Assembly: GCF_905147365.1 (NCBI RefSeq)
Contig: NC_056409.1
Coordinates: 17,117,001-17,181,000, forward strand
Direction of reading: 5' to 3'
From: Aricia agestis
Taxonomy: Eukaryota > Arthropoda > Insecta > Lepidoptera > Lycaenidae
Length of the DNA: 64,000 nt
Shown piece by piece: positions 11,431 to 26,100 of the stretch. The notes beneath the pieces are model-generated. The model saw only the letters and a list, made by a program, of their open reading frames with translations. It made no database searches and was not told where the DNA came from. The translations under genes and the position numbers were made by a program. Numbering within the stretch: the first letter of the stretch is position 1; the number at the start of each line of letters is the position of its first letter.

Positions 11431-14238
11431 TTTTTTTATTGTGTACTTTCCCGTCATTTCTCTGGCGTCAGTCTCAGACTGATCGTACTTTAACTTTACA
11501 TATTTCAGTAATACAGATACCGGCAATTCAGTAACATTAAAATTGTACCGTGAAACCGATTTGAACTATTTTAATTCGCGTAGCCGGTGGCTGCAGCAAA
11601 ACTGACATTTTCATTGTTAACATCATTTCATGTAGTTCCACCGTAGCCTGGTAAAGGTTACACAAATGAGGGATTTAATTCAATATGTGGTTCACTTTAT
11701 TATCCGTTTAAATTGAGTCTAAATGTAAACTTGTAAACAAAAAACTTCGGCAGTGCCAGTAGAAGTATATATTTTTTAAATGAGCGAGAGCCTTCGTCTT
11801 ACGAATTTCTGATGGAGTCACGTGTCCACGTGAGTTTAATATTTCGTCCATGACTATTAACAATGTCGGATGTGAAAAACGACAACTTTACAGGAGAACG
11901 ATTCAAAGTCTAAATTGTGCATAACTTTTTACTTATTTCAAGTTCAGGGTAGTACTATAAAAGTTATTTACGTTTGATATGTTATTATGAGAATCTCGTA
12001 TTTTATGCCTAAATATGAGAAAAGTCACTTCTGACCTTTTTAACGGGGTACGAGTAATGCTGATTTGTCGGAAGTGCCAGAACCGACCTTGTTGCTTATA
12101 GAAAATCGACGATTGCTTGTCGGAAGTGGCATTTACGTCATTGTTAAGTGATAACTGTTAATTTAAAAATGTGTCGCATGTAGAAATTACCAACAAAAAC
12201 GACAAAAAATTAAATTAAAAAAAATGTTTTATGGACTTCTGTCAAATAAAACGTAAAAACAATGTACGTATGAGAATACAAAACATTTCTTATGATTTAA
12301 ATAATTCGGAAAATCCAATTTTCAATTGGAAATGAAAACTTACTTAAAACATTGAAATTAAAAATTATTACCAACACTATTTTGTTGACTTTTTGATAGC
12401 ATAGCATAAATTAACTTAACAAAATAAAAAAAATATTAATTATAAAGAGAAAAAGTTTGTTTTAAATTATAAAGAGAAAAAGTTTTGTTTGTATTGAATG
12501 GTCTCAATAACTATTTAACTAATTTTAAAAATTCTTTTACTTTTAGAAAGCTACATCATTTGCAAAGAACACAGGCTATGTATTATTCTGAAAAATATTA
12601 GGGATCCTACCGAAAATAGCAAAAATATAACGTTTGACTGGAAGAGATTGCTTGTTAGCAATAAGTTCGCCTTTTGTGCATCATCAGTATATGCTGTCAT
12701 TTACATATATATGATTTTATTTTGTATTTTTTTGGTGTGCAATAAAGTGTTATTGTATTGTATTGTATTGTATATAACCCAAAGTAGTAAAAATTTGCCA
12801 AAAATTTCATTATTTCGCTTCCGCTACGAAAAATACTGATGATATATCAAAATAATGTTATACATATTTGTAGTACTCATCATTATCTACAAAAAAGTTC
12901 AGGGCAGCTTATGTCTATCTTTTATGTTTAACGAAAAATAACCATTACTTTCATTAAAAAAATTACTTCAAATCATCTCCTTTTAGCGTGACTTTTTTTT
13001 TGCATATTCGTTATTAATCCTTACGTACATAAATATCAAAATATTAATTGGAATTATGTGAAAAATAGAATTGTCCTTTAAATTATTACCATGAGCCAAA
13101 TATTTAAGAAGTAAGGACAGTTTGATTAAAGCTCAAAATAAGGCGCCCGCGCCGACGCGGCAACGGCGGCGGCTACAACGAAAATGTGATGGAAAATATT
13201 ACATTTGCAAGTCGAACGACCGGCTATCGATCTCATATAGATCTTCCAAATATGCTGGAGAGATGATAGTGCCTAAATGTGTGGGGAATACAGAAAGTAC
13301 TGACGAAGGACTGACTGTTTTGCAGGCCCATGAAACGAAGTTAGTGGAGTCAAGTAGTTCTTAAAAATTTCTACAATTTAAGGCATTTACGTACCACCAC
13401 AGCCTTTGTTTACATGAAAAATTGAGATTAGTATTTATAAGATTAATTATTCAAAAGCAGTCTTCTTCATCCCAGATTTTCTCTGATCCATTGTGGTTTT
13501 AGATATTATTTTTGGGAATTGTCCGCACTAGCGTTATCTTTGGACATAATATTACCATCAGCATTTTTTGCCCTTTACTATATTTTTATTAATTTCGTTG
13601 AGTACCAAGTTTTAATTGGCCGTGCTGATCTTGTAAACATTAAAAATGGCGTGGAAAAGTAAAAAAATATAACTACGGTAGCAAAAAATCAAGTGACAGC
13701 GCGACGTCCATTCCCTCCGACTGGATGTGGCACATCGTGCGTTCTTACTCGCTTCCGCGTTCCGTTAATAACGTAGGTAGTGACTATCCGACATTGTTAG
13801 CGGGCTATCTTAGTTATACGACATTTTTAATGTGGCTATTTTAGAAACTACGCATAATATAGATTTTTTCTTTTCAGCTCACGATAGCATTGGTTATAAG
13901 GACATATTTTATGAAATAAAACAAAAATGACGATTTTGCACATCCGACATTGTTAATAGTCATGGGCGATTTTACCGTAGATTTTACCCATCCCAATAAA
14001 TTGCACAATGTCGCTAAGGAAATTTTCACTAAGATTTTCAATAAGCAAATGGAAAGTCTGACCATCTCTCGTAATATTAATTGGTCGAATTTAGTTCGTG
14101 GTATGGCATTGTCTCCATCTAGATCAGAATATAAAACATTAGCAATGGTTTAATCAGTATAATAATAAGTAATAACTAATAATATTAAGCAAAGGTCGAA
14201 GCAGAAGGCGCTACAAGCATATTATTATATTATCCTAT
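11431..14238. other. Gene-free stretch, possibly one decayed transposon
   Basis: A 26-base word at 11849-11874 recurs as an exact reverse complement at 13939-13964, with weaker similarity beyond. An (ATTGT)n LINE-type tail lies at about 12720-12770. No splice-supported exon. Confidence 0.35.
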
Positions 14239-14273
14239 TCTACGAATAATAAAAACTAAGGAAGAGTAACTTT

Positions 14274-14612
14274 ATACGTGGGAGAGCCATGCTTCGGCAC
14301 GAATGAGCCGGCTCGACCGGAGAAATACCACGTTCTCACAGAAAACCGGCGTGAAACAGCGCTTGCGCTGTGTTTCGCCGAGTGAGTGAGTTTACCGGAG
14401 GCCCAATCCCCTATTCTATTCCCTTCCATACCTCCCCTATTCCCTTCCCTTCTCATCCCTACCCTCCCCTATTACCCTATTCCCTCTTAAAAGGCCGGCA
14501 ACGCACCTGCAGCTCTTCTGATGCTGCGAGTGTCCATGGGCGACGGAAGTTGCTTTCCATTAGGTGACCCGTTTGCTCGTTTGTCCCCTTATATCATAAA
14601 AAAAAACTATGT
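14274..14612 (+). mobile_element. SINE-like repeat, copy 3
   Basis: Same head, middle and LINE-like 3' end as the 4.6 and 6.0 kb copies. It is enclosed by an inverted pair of CTACGAATAATAAAAACT words (from 14239, and ending about 14781). Confidence 0.7.
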
Positions 14613-15899
14613 CAAAAAATGTGAGCACGAGTCTACAAAATGTGACCCGAATACATGCATAGACACCGGAGTATTCGGTAGACAATTAATGTGTAGGCGA
14701 AAAAAAACAAAATTCAAAACGGTTGAAGTATGGGAGTTACTTTTCCTTAGTTTTTATTTTCTTGGTTTTTATTATTCGTAGATCCTATGGTAACTTTTCA
14801 AGTGATTGACATATTTATAGTATGTGCCTATTTTTATTTTAGCAAATAAATTACATTGATTTTTAACAATTCAAAGCTAATTCTTTATCTATTAGGGTGC
14901 GGGCACCAGTAGTCTGCCTTTAAGTGGAAAGCGCAAGTTTAAATATGTATAGAAAATTATTAAAAATAGTAATCAAAAACCTTTTGTAACCAACCACATA
15001 TGATTAGTGGTTATAGGATTTTCAGTTATGGAAATTCATAGTGAGCCAATACCAGTCTAATCGTAATCGTTATGCACATTTTACAAAAGTATGAAAATGT
15101 TAGGAAATAATACACGTCGTGGCCCGCTTTCTCACATGGCGCTGTAAAGCGACACCAACTGAGCAGTCAGCTTTTACATGGTACAGCGAGCGGCAACTCG
15201 GGTGATACATAAATTACCCCAACCCATTCTCACCTGTAGATCTACGTGGTAAGGTTTAGAATGGCGTGGCAAAGACAAGGCCTAGTTAGCATTCAGTGGT
15301 AAGTATAAGTGCAGAGCCCGCGAATCGCAGTGCAGGCAGGCCACATGCGCCGGCGCACCTTGCGCGGTGAATATTCTGCTACAAGACCACACGTAATTTT
15401 TTTTTCGCAAAAAACATTATTTATTTACTATATTTTGATAAACTTTCATTTCTAATTCGATGATTCTAAAAAATATGTTAAATACAGCACATACTTTTGC
15501 CCGCTCGGGGATTTCAGGAGTAGCCCATGCGTTATTCCAGATCTATTTATTCTACGAATTTATTTTCTTAGTGAATGATTATTATTGATTCTCATATTAA
15601 AAGGAACCCGTGATTTAGGTAACAAACTGCTTATGTAATGAAAAATATCTATTAATTTCTTGCTGATTAAAAGTATGGCCTTATTGACAAGGATAGGAAA
15701 GACCTACCGAAATAAAAAGCAAGTGTCAAATGATCCCAATTCCCAATCCGCTAGGAATGAAACAAAATGAATTGTGAACAACGTCGCGATTAAAATGAAT
15801 TGTGTACAACGTGTACAATAATTATGTACAATAATTGCCCTTCTTCTCGATTGGGGTATCTACAACAGCTTATTGCGAACAAGAGCTACACGAGTTCAC
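14613..15899. other. Gene-free stretch before the tara CpG region
   Basis: AT-rich. It contains the right arm of the inverted pair around the SINE (to about 14783) and a mixed-composition part at 15115-15370. No feature I can name. Confidence 0.35.
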
Positions 15900-16085
15900 A
15901 ATTAAAGTCCAAAATATTATTATTTAAAAAAGATAATTGCGAGCGTTAGTTGATACGCCAACGGTATCGATCTGCGGGCGTCCATTGCTGCGGCGCAGTG
16001 GGCCCACCGCGGCCGAGCCGGACCACCACGCGGCGTGGAAAGCGCTCCCCGACTCCGAGCACAATTATTTCCAGCGTGTACAACG
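15900..16085 (+). other. Possible non-coding first exon of tara
   Basis: A GC-rich stretch ends in the strong donor AACG|GTAAGT (exon side to 16085). The next good acceptor downstream is at 16900, which would make a first intron of 815 bases. No start site could be fixed, so the left edge is arbitrary. Another first exon could begin anywhere in the CpG-rich 15.9-17.1 kb interval. Confidence 0.35.
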
Positions 16086-16900
16086 GTAAGTTTTAGCCAT
16101 GCGAGTGGCGCACTCTCGCGAGAGATGACAGAACGGATAAATCTAACGAAGCGATCGGGGAACTCCGTCGCTGTCCATCGACGGGTCGTCACGGGAGGGA
16201 TCCTCGCTGAACGCGACCAAAACGAGCGATGGACGGCACGCGAGCGATACGGTAGTGAGTTATCGCGGCGCCGGGTCCGGGGCGCAGGGCCACAGATCTA
16301 GTGCGGCCTCGCGGCCCTCTTTGCCGCAACGCAAATCGTTGAAATCAAAACTTTCACGCTACGAGGCGCTACGAAGTTTTACTGCTACGAACTTCCTGCT
16401 ACGTAACGGCGAGTGCAGGGCGCACTCCAAACTTTGTTCGGAAAGCTTTTTGTCATATTTTATTATCAGGTTGACGAGAAGTTTTCTTCGGACTTTGTTA
16501 CAACTTACGCGCTCCATCAAAATGTTATACGATACGCCTTTGTAAGTTAAATATCTTAATAAACGACTCTCGTCTTTTAAATAAGTAATAAACTATGATA
16601 CAAAAAATGCATTGTCCCCAAATCCGAATGAAATTAATTTGAACCTATTTCTTTAAAAATTTCTAAAATACTCTTAATTCTTATATGGTTGAGTCTGACA
16701 TAAAGAATCGAAACTGCATACTTTTTAGGTCTAATTTCGATATTGAGTTTTAAAAAAATCATAAAAGTATTTCTGACTTCACGAATAGTACTGTAATGAG
16801 GAGAAAAAAATTAACGAACATAGGTATATCGGAAGGTTGTATTTCTAGAAGAGCGGGTGTGTCGTGGTGGCAGCAGTTGATGCGGTTTTGTTGTCTGCAG

Positions 16901-17138
16901 GTGGGCGCCGAGCGGGCCCGAGCGGCCCCGAGCGCGGCCGAGCGCGGCGGCAGCGGAAAAACGTCGTAAGTGGCCGGGGTCGGCGCGCCACTCGCTTCAG
17001 TCTGCGCTCGGCTGCCACTCTGTTCGCTCGCGACGTGACGCCGTGCTGTGACACTTTGACAGTTGTTATCGTGATTCGTGTGATGTTTTCTTATGGAAAT
17101 TATGGTGTATCCCCATGAAAATGTGGAGTGATTTCCAG
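16901..17138 (+). other. tara: tara exon with 5' UTR and first eight codons
   Basis: A pyrimidine-rich acceptor (TTTTGTTGTCTGCAG) ends at 16900 and a consensus donor CAG|GTAAGA follows 17138, so a 238-base exon is plausible. The exact 5' edge is inferred. The frame opened by ATG at 17115 has an in-frame TGA at 17049-17051 and no earlier ATG, so 17115 is the first possible start; a second in-frame ATG at 17121 has the better context (AAAATG). Two short upstream frames overlap this start (see findings). An internal GTAAGT at 16966 could be an alternative donor. Confidence 0.6.
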
Positions 17139-20100
17139 GTAAGAGCTTAGTTTTAGTTGTGTTTCACGTGCTGTCATCTAATTCGTTTTATTTCAAGTAT
17201 CAACAAAATATCTTTGGTGTCCCTTTTGTCAATGTAAAAATTGACAGAAGTAGGGTAGTATTCAATGTAATTTGACAAGTAATAGACATAAACAGTAGTC
17301 GTAAGTGAAAACACCGTCTTTTTCGAAGTTACGTAAAATGTGAATTTCGACAAAGACTGTGTCTGTGTTGGCCTCATATTATACAACAAGCTCATGTTAA
17401 AGCTTTGTGTGAACTTCGAAGCTTAACTATGGCCAAGCAATTTGCAGTATGTTTCATTAAAAATTTTGTTGAAATTTGGGACATAAATAAGTTGTACCTG
17501 TTTAAAAATATTTTTTTTATAATTATTATCTTAGGAGTAAGACTCATGACCCTTAGTGACCAGATCTATCAAAATGTAGTAGTTATTTAGTTTGATTTAT
17601 GTAAGTTAGTATAAGCTATATGCTTTGTATCTTAATAAAATTATAACAATTAATACGGTAATACAGTGCTTCTAAATCTCAAATATATTCTCTTAATACT
17701 TAGAAAAAATTATAAGTAGGTAACTAATTTAGTATTAAGCTCGACTAAAATACTTTTCTATATGCTCTGTTAAGTTTCTCGACTTGCTTATATTATTGCT
17801 TTTGTCCTTGGTCGTGTACTCCGTTGGTATTTTTCCATTATTTTAACATAATCAAAAGTTGAAACTTTTGTTATAGTTTTATTAGGTTGCGCGCCTTTTT
17901 TTGAATCTGACATCTCGGCGCATTTCCGGCGACCTGTCAAACGTCATGTGATAGATAGAAGGGCGCATTCTGTAGTTTTAAATCAAAGCGCTATACGCCT
18001 CGAATCTCGATAACTGCGCGATGCTCGAGGCGAGCGAGAACTCGTCATAGAAATACGTACGTGCGCCGTCTCTCTCTAACCAATAGCGCAGTCTCGCTCG
18101 GATGACGGGTGTTTTTGTGTCGAAGCGGGTTTTTTGTCGGCGCGGTGCGAGGCTGCCGGCGCCGCTCGCTCGACTCCACATTAATTATCGCCGAGTTGGC
18201 TTGCCAGCGCGAACGCACTTTACTTTCTATACAGCTACGCTTTATTACAAATTTAGATTTCGTTGTATTTGTAGAATACTTTTAAATTAAGTCCTATTTA
18301 TTTGGGTCAGCGCAACACAAATGCTGGCTGTCTACTAGTTAGATTATATTAACATATCATTGGATATTTTTAGTACATAGATTAATTGTCGTAGTTGAGT
18401 AAATCTAGCATTTTTGAAATGAGGCCGGACAAATAAAATTGTAACAATAATACCTAATACCCTCACACAAATAAAACTATGCGTCAGACGCAACCGGTTC
18501 CTAAATCTATGAGAACGGCAAGATGAAGAAACCAAAGTCGTATGTTTCCGTTTTGATACAAGCGTTACTATGGTAACGTAAATGAAACCTCGCGTTAGTA
18601 CACGTCTTTTAATCTTAATATAGAAAATGATACAAAAGTAAACGTTTGGTTTATCATCCTATCGCTGATAGTGCTGATAAAATGTTAAGTACTATGATAA
18701 CAGAGAAACAAAAATCAAAGAGGAAAATAAAGAATAGAGGGGTCGTTGGCACTTGGTTTGGCGGGAAATTTAAAGAATACGATTTAGCGCGATTTATTGC
18801 AGATGCGACGTTATTCGCGGCAAACATTTTGGGTTGTAGAAAAGATTGATATTTCTTATTTTCCATGAGATTATCATATTAATTTAAGCAGTAAGGTTAA
18901 TAAAAAATTATGCCTTAGGTAAAATTTTTATTGACTTGAATTGACAAAAAAAAATTGATGAGAAATTTTTCATTATACCGGATAAATTGACTGATCTGCA
19001 AAAACTTCTGGCATATATAATATTGCAATAATATAAAAACAGGGCATGCATTTAGCTAAATGCATTTTTTGTTTACAATTCTTCCGTAGTTTTTTTTACT
19101 AAAAACCCCAAACAATTAAGAACATTATAAATAATAATTTCTTGTAAAATCATAAAATTCATGATTCAAAGCCTTTTCAAAGCCATTAGTTTACCCCCAT
19201 GTAAAAAACACTCCAATCCTCGTTACACAAGGATCAGTAAGATAAGTCTAGTCGTGAACCTGACAAAAAAATATACAGCAAGAAACTGCTTAGAATTTCA
19301 CATTCAGCTCGTAGGTAACAATACGAATAGTTTACAAGGTGTTTTAACCCGTAGACAGTTCGAGATGGGTCAAGGTTGCTAGGCCGCTCGCAATTTGTTA
19401 CAAAAATTCTTGGACACTTGCTGACGTGTGGAGGCCTAGTGCGTGGAGGGGGGGAGGGAGGGGGTAGGCGCAGGGTGCACCGTGGAATGCGACTTGTTGC
19501 AGTCACGTGCATTCGCTCAACGCTGCCAACCGTCGGCTTGCCAAGGCGGTATTATAGCGATATGCTGAAAGTCAGATGTCTAATTTAAGTTAGGCTATCA
19601 AGACTTTAAATTTCTTATAATATTGTAAATAAAAGTTTCGTCTTGATATCACAAGTAGATTTTCTTTTGATTGAACAATCGGAATAAGAGAGTACCATTT
19701 TGTAGCTATAGGTACCTATTATATCGTGACTGCGAACCAAATTATTAAGAGATTATTAAATTATTAACCTTCTCCGAAAGATCTCCTTAAACTTGATGTA
19801 TTTCATTATGTGTCAAATCATTGAATCATTAAGTTCATAGAAAATAAAAGACGATGTCGAAGTTGGAAAACTGTAGCGTATGGGAATTATGGGATTCGTT
19901 TCGCCAGGCATATTCATTCTGAAGTTTTCTAACATCGTTTAATTTTTGACATTTTACATTGTCCAAGTTACCGTTAGATTAAAATATTAAATACATCCTT
20001 AAAAGTACTTAAATATTATTATTTTTTACATAAAATCTTGATAATAAGTCTCTTTGTCACTAAGGATTTAGTTCCCAATCAATATTTAATTGAAAATGTA

Positions 20101-23100
20101 GGAACACCGGGGGAGTGTCTGGTGAAGCTGCTATGACTTTTAAACATATTAGATTTTAATAAAATTTTCATATTTAAACACGAATACGTACGTACTTTGA
20201 GATTAGTAGTAAAATAAAAGTTCTTCCCGATGGCGGCGGGAGAACAGTTCGTCCAATCTGAACCCGTGAAAAAAGGTCTGAAGTAGACGTAGAACAATAT
20301 GCACTATACAAATAATATCTATAACAGCGCAATAACTCCAGTCTCAAACTTCAGTTACCTTACTTCGCTCCATCATTCATGATTCTCGGTTCGGATCGGA
20401 CGTAGTGCAAAACCGCTCCATCTGATCGCACGTCGCGTCAGACACGACACTATAAATCTCGGCGGGTTTCATTACCGCGTTAACAATCGAGCACGTGGTA
20501 AAAGTTAGTAAACAGTGAGCAGCGGACGTCACACCGCATACGGAGACACGCATAATAATCGCTATGCTAACGACGCTAATTATGTAAAGCGGCGACGTGT
20601 TTTGACATAAACGCTTTACAACCAATTATGAGCCTATTGTGTGACTCAATGAACTTGGAGACACTATATGGGGCATCGACACCGCCCGTGAATGACGGCC
20701 GTTCACACCTGTTTAGAATATCGGCTTCCGAACTCAGGTGCACCGATTGTGCACTATTGTATTTACTTTACACCTGCTTGTTATGGTTTGTTGTATGTTT
20801 ATTTTGGAAATCCTTTTACTTTCTGAGTTGTTTACAATACTCACGAGCTGTCGGCCCTTTGTAATTTATGATACTTAGTACTTACCTTTATTGCAACGTT
20901 GTTGTCAAAATAACTTCCAGTTTCTTACTCCATTTTGAATGTCATAATATGTCAGTTTTGTGTGGCTTTGGATAGGAGTTTATGTATTCAGTTATCAGTA
21001 GGAGTTTTGATTAGAATCAACAACTTGATTGAACAGATAAAAAAACCTTTAGATTCGCCAAAGTAAAAATCTATCCCGCTCAAGTAGCAAGATCTCGATA
21101 GTACTGTAAAATACCCAGCCAACTATTGAATTCCTCTCCCGCGGAATCGGAGCAATATGTAAATGAAAATCCACAAGTCATTAGAGTTCAAAGTCAACAA
21201 TATCATAAATTAATATGGATGTGGCGAATTTAAATAAATACAAAGATGTTATCGAGGCCGGCCGACCTAATTACGTAGTACGCTTGTAGTACCTGTGTAA
21301 ACACTGCATCTGTAACGAGCAGACTTGCCGACGCCGATAATTTATGTAAATTGACGTCATCGTGTGATGTTTTTATTGCCATTTTCGTGTTGACGGTCAA
21401 GTTCAGGCCGGGGTGAAAGTTTAACGGCAGACATAAATCATTTAATGTTTGTTTTACGTTCGGCTCTTGTATTGTCAAGTGCCGCTCTTGGAGCTCAGTG
21501 CACATCAATTTTAAGCCAGCGCCGCCGGTGTTCGACGCGCGTATGTTGCACTTTACATGTATTATTTTTATGATTTTTGGATAATAATAATTCCAGACTT
21601 CCTTTCTTTAAAAAAATGGGTTTGTCGTGTTAAAATGTCTTAAATTTTACTGTAACGATGCCAAGGTACGTCTGGTATTTTAACTAAAAAATGTGCGTAC
21701 CGAGTAGACTTCGTTTGATATAGATTTACTGTAGATGTACTGTCATTGGGCACGAAATATTTGTGTGTAATCTCGCCCGCGATCCGAACTAAACTATTAG
21801 CATAACTATCGTAATGAATGTAAACAAACAGTGAGGTTAGTTTTACTACAGACGGCACTCGCAAAATCCTGTTTAGGTATAATTACGTGATAATGGCTTC
21901 ACTAATGCCCCAACGATCCGTAGGTAGCATAAATCGTTTATGAATGAACGCTATTATTATGCGGGGAGCCGGTCGACGATATCGGAATGGAGTAAAACGT
22001 CATTTTATAATCATAAGCTCATAAATAAACAATGTGACGCGCGGTCGGAAGCGGGCGGGCCGCAGGAGCGCCGGCCGACAGCCGAGACCGAGACACGTGC
22101 TCGATGGCATGTAAACGCGTTTAATTATGTAACATTGTTTTGACATTCAACAACAACGACACATTTAGCGCGGACGTTAAGTGGATCAATGAACTTGAGC
22201 CGCGAGTGTTACGCAACGATCGGCGTTTGAGCGAGATTAATGCACGCGGATTATGGCACGCGATACATTTCGAATTACGTTCCGTTTCATTCATGCGCCG
22301 AGATAATGACGACGTGCTCGTTTCGCCCGCTCGTTTGATGTAGACTGTAGTGCCACCGCCTCGGACACAATAACTTACAAGTCGACCAGCCGTCGAAGCG
22401 CAAACCGCGCCGCGAGCCCGGCGGCGAGTGTGTGCCACATCCTCGAGTAAATTTACTATTACCTTCGAGTTTGAGAAGCCGGCGGGGCGCAGGGAGGACG
22501 TCTTCACCCATTGACGGTTGAAGCGAGCCGCGACACTTTCACTGCTCCGTTATTGCAGCTACTACGCGCCTACTGCACGGGGCCGGGGCGCCACCCCAAT
22601 GCATTCACCCCTGCCCGACGGGGCCCCGACGCAAGGGTGCGTGCCTTTCGTGTACAAGAATAGCGAGCTATCTTTGAATACTATAAATCGTTTATTTTAT
22701 TCAATCTCCCTATGAATGGGTTATGGGTTCGAAGGGACGTTCTTTAGTGAACTTTTTTACAATACTCGTATTATCCGGTCGGGTAAAGCGTTCGCAGTCG
22801 TTATTTTTCGCGGAAGCGATAACGTTCAAACGGACCAAGGTTAGCAGCCGGGGATTGTTTCGGTTCCCAGACCGTACCCGTAGATCTATCCGGGGATTCC
22901 GCGGTATGCTAATGGGCGGATTAGGGCGCCGGCCATCGGCGCTGCGTCTAGACGCGGCAGACGGAAGTGGGACAATGTCAGCGGGCGAGGGCTCGCCATT
23001 ATTCGCGCGAGGAACACGTCCCAGTGACAAGTGATCGCTCGTGACGGAAGTTTGTAAACACCGCCGGCCTCGCTCCCGCCGCCGCCCGTTAGTCACGCAC

Positions 23101-26100
23101 GAGGTACACCGATAACTCGATTTTCTCAATGAATATGATCGATCATCTTCGCGGTATAAATGTCGGGGCGTGCTGAATCGAGGCGCCGCGGACGTTCAAA
23201 CGATATATCGATATAATATTATGTTATCCGCGAGATGTTAGTAAACATAGCCTCGGAAGTCGGAGGTTCTCAGCCGCGAGCGGTAATTAAATAAATATTT
23301 CCCCGGGCCGCCGTCGATCACACGCGGCGTGACGTAGGCCGGCGCGTATGTAACGGTAATTAGAGTTATATTTAGATTCGTACCTACACGTATTAATAGC
23401 CGCGATCGCGCGGAATCCGATCGGCGTGTGGGAGGTCGGCGGGGGCGGCGGCGGGGCGGCCGGCGTGATTGATGGCCGATAGATAGGTCGACATTGAACC
23501 CGCGCGGTATCTAGCGTGGACTTCCCGTGACGTCGCCGAGTGACGCGCCGCTGACGTAGCGCCCGATCTTTTTGTTTACGCCATAAAACCTACATATTTA
23601 CATTGCACCTCGGGGTCGACGCCTTATCTTTATGATTGCTCTATCGTCGGGCACTCGACCCGCGAAACGATTAGCATACCGTACGTAACACGACGTTCCG
23701 CCGTAAATCATCGGATGTGTTTTATTACAATCGTTATTGTAATTAGACAACTTTTTTACTGGAATTCTCAATGAAGTTGTATTTCATTCAATTAAATTGT
23801 TATTGTAATAATTTTGTCTGGCGCAAGATAAAATTAAGTCGTAAATAAAAATAATGGCTGTTTAAAATTCATATGCCATCTACTTAATTATTGTATTCTA
23901 TACTCGAATGTTTACAAAACATACTTAATACACTACAATTACCACAACTTCAGCAGATAATTTGCGGAATGGCAATGTTAATACGGTAAAAGAAAATTTC
24001 TCGTGACCTCTTATAGAATTGTTAGCCATTCAGCCTTCTAAGCTCTCGGGACTAATCTTCTAAGTGCGCAGCCTGTGCCCCCCTGCTTCCCCCCGGCTGG
24101 AGGGGGGCGAGGGGGCGGCGGGGGCGCTCGCCCGCCGGGTGGGCTTCATTAAAAATTCATTCTTATTTCGAAGCGCGCCGTAATAAGCCGCAAAGGGGGC
24201 CGAAGGAAGTCGCACGTTTTGGCTTTTCTCATTACTTAGTATCTCGAAGTCCTACTTCTAATAAGTAATGAGTTACGTCTTAACTATTGACTCGTTAACG
24301 GGTCAATTTGCATTCATTCTCAATTTTATAGATTTTGTTCAAATTTGAGATCCCAACAAAATAGCTGCTGTACGTACCTGTACTCTTAATTATTTGTTAG
24401 TTTAGCAAATTTTTTGCGGTAACAAATTTCACATAGACAATTATAATAATTTATATGTGAATTATGCCACAAGCCTAGGTACCACTCAGAACGATTACTA
24501 TTTTACTACTACGGATTATCATCGACATCCGATAAAGTTTAAAAACTCGATTCAACTCTTCATTATTAATTCTAAAAAAATAATAAAATCTGCAATACCA
24601 AAATGAACAACAATACCAAGTAACTAATAATATAATTATTAAAATAATTAAAATTTGTGTTGTCTACAACAGCCAACATCCCTATCCCGTAGCGCCGTAA
24701 CGGTCTCGTAGCGGTCTCGTAGCGGGTCTACGAAATTATTACAGGGAGTCTACGAGAGTGCGTAGACAGTACCTAGTGGCCCTAGTGCTCCCAAAGTTTT
24801 CAAAAGCGCACAGAAATTTTCGTAATTTTTCGGCAACGGTCGTATTTCCCGAGCGTCGGAATTACACACTCGCACAATTACATATACTTTCCTATAATAA
24901 TAATCTACTCTCTGCTCTCTAGATCTCATTTTTTTTTCATATTAATTATTCGTGTGTGGTCACCGCCGTTGGTTTTACATTTAGTAAATCTTATACATGT
25001 ATACTTTACTTAATTATAAAATGTAAGACTGTTTGGTGACGGTGATGAAATATGATATTTAGTTCTATTTCCTTTGAACAAGGTGCAAAATGCAAGTGCC
25101 TTTGGGGCTCTTACGTTTCATAGTTTCGGGTGTTTCCGTGATTACGACAATTAGCGAAGATTTTCATGTGCATTATTAATTTGGGAGTACTGTAGATATA
25201 ATATAATTAAGGTATTGCGATTATCTTAAAAAAAAAATGAAGTGTTGTGAAATTCTGTGAAATCAAATTCATATATTTATTTCAACAATTACATATTATC
25301 AGATATATTTTTATTAACATACAATAATCTTATAAAAAATAAAAAGTACATAAGTAGAATTTCTATAAAAAAAATGTGATCAAATTTAATGAGTATGTTT
25401 TATTGTACAAGCCAATAGTAGGGTCCCGACGTCAGCAGCCCCGAGTTTTAACCCCACTTCTAATCTTCAGTATTGGAGAGCTCGTGACGTCACTCCTTTG
25501 CTTTTGCAAATAAAAAATGATTGGCTTTTTCAGCTTATGCATTAGTAATGAGACACGTTCTATGCCTGTGTTAAATATTTATATTCACACATACAAACTA
25601 CAGATTGAGAATAAGGGTTAGTTCTTTGGTGTTTTATTCAAAATAAAATTAATTTCATTTACTTGTATACTTATTTAGCTTTAAGTCTCTACTTACTGAA
25701 TTACATTGACACAGTATGATGTAAATTGAGAATAGGGTTTAGTTTTATAGTGTTTCATTATAAGAGCTAATTCTTAACTTCAAAACATACCTGTATGTCT
25801 GTTTTTTCCTCAAAAAACTTTACTATTTTCCTCTCTAAACCTCGTATTCAAATGCAACACAATAAAGTAAATTATTTATGATATACCGTCAGGATTTGAT
25901 AGATGTGTGTCGCCGGGTCGTCTAGCGGCTGACGGGTCGTACGGGATGGGTATGAATTATGTAACAATAATCGGAACAGGTTCGGGACCGATCAGCTGAT
26001 CGCCAATTATTGTCAGGGCTGCTACGTACTTTCAATACAGTACAAGAACAATTTATTGCACCAAAATATGAGGAATAAAACAATTTTACATAACGTAATG

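Larger units (their letters stand above)
15900..17138 (+). promoter_or_regulatory. CpG-rich promoter and 5' region of tara
   Basis: Composition changes from AT-rich repeats to GC- and CpG-rich single-copy-looking DNA, unlike everything to its left. It contains two consensus GTAAGT donors (16086 and 16966), a good acceptor (16900) and an arthropod initiator-like TCAGTC at 16997-17002. A DPE-like CGACGTG at 17031-17037 is a few bases off the usual spacing. Promoter position is therefore inferred from composition and the adjoining first coding exon, not from a clean core promoter. Confidence 0.45.

Noticed and set aside
22121..23129. Overlapping 128- and 139-codon frames on the - strand
   Set aside because: No domain, no splice logic, crossed by open frames on the other strand; explained by CpG-rich composition.
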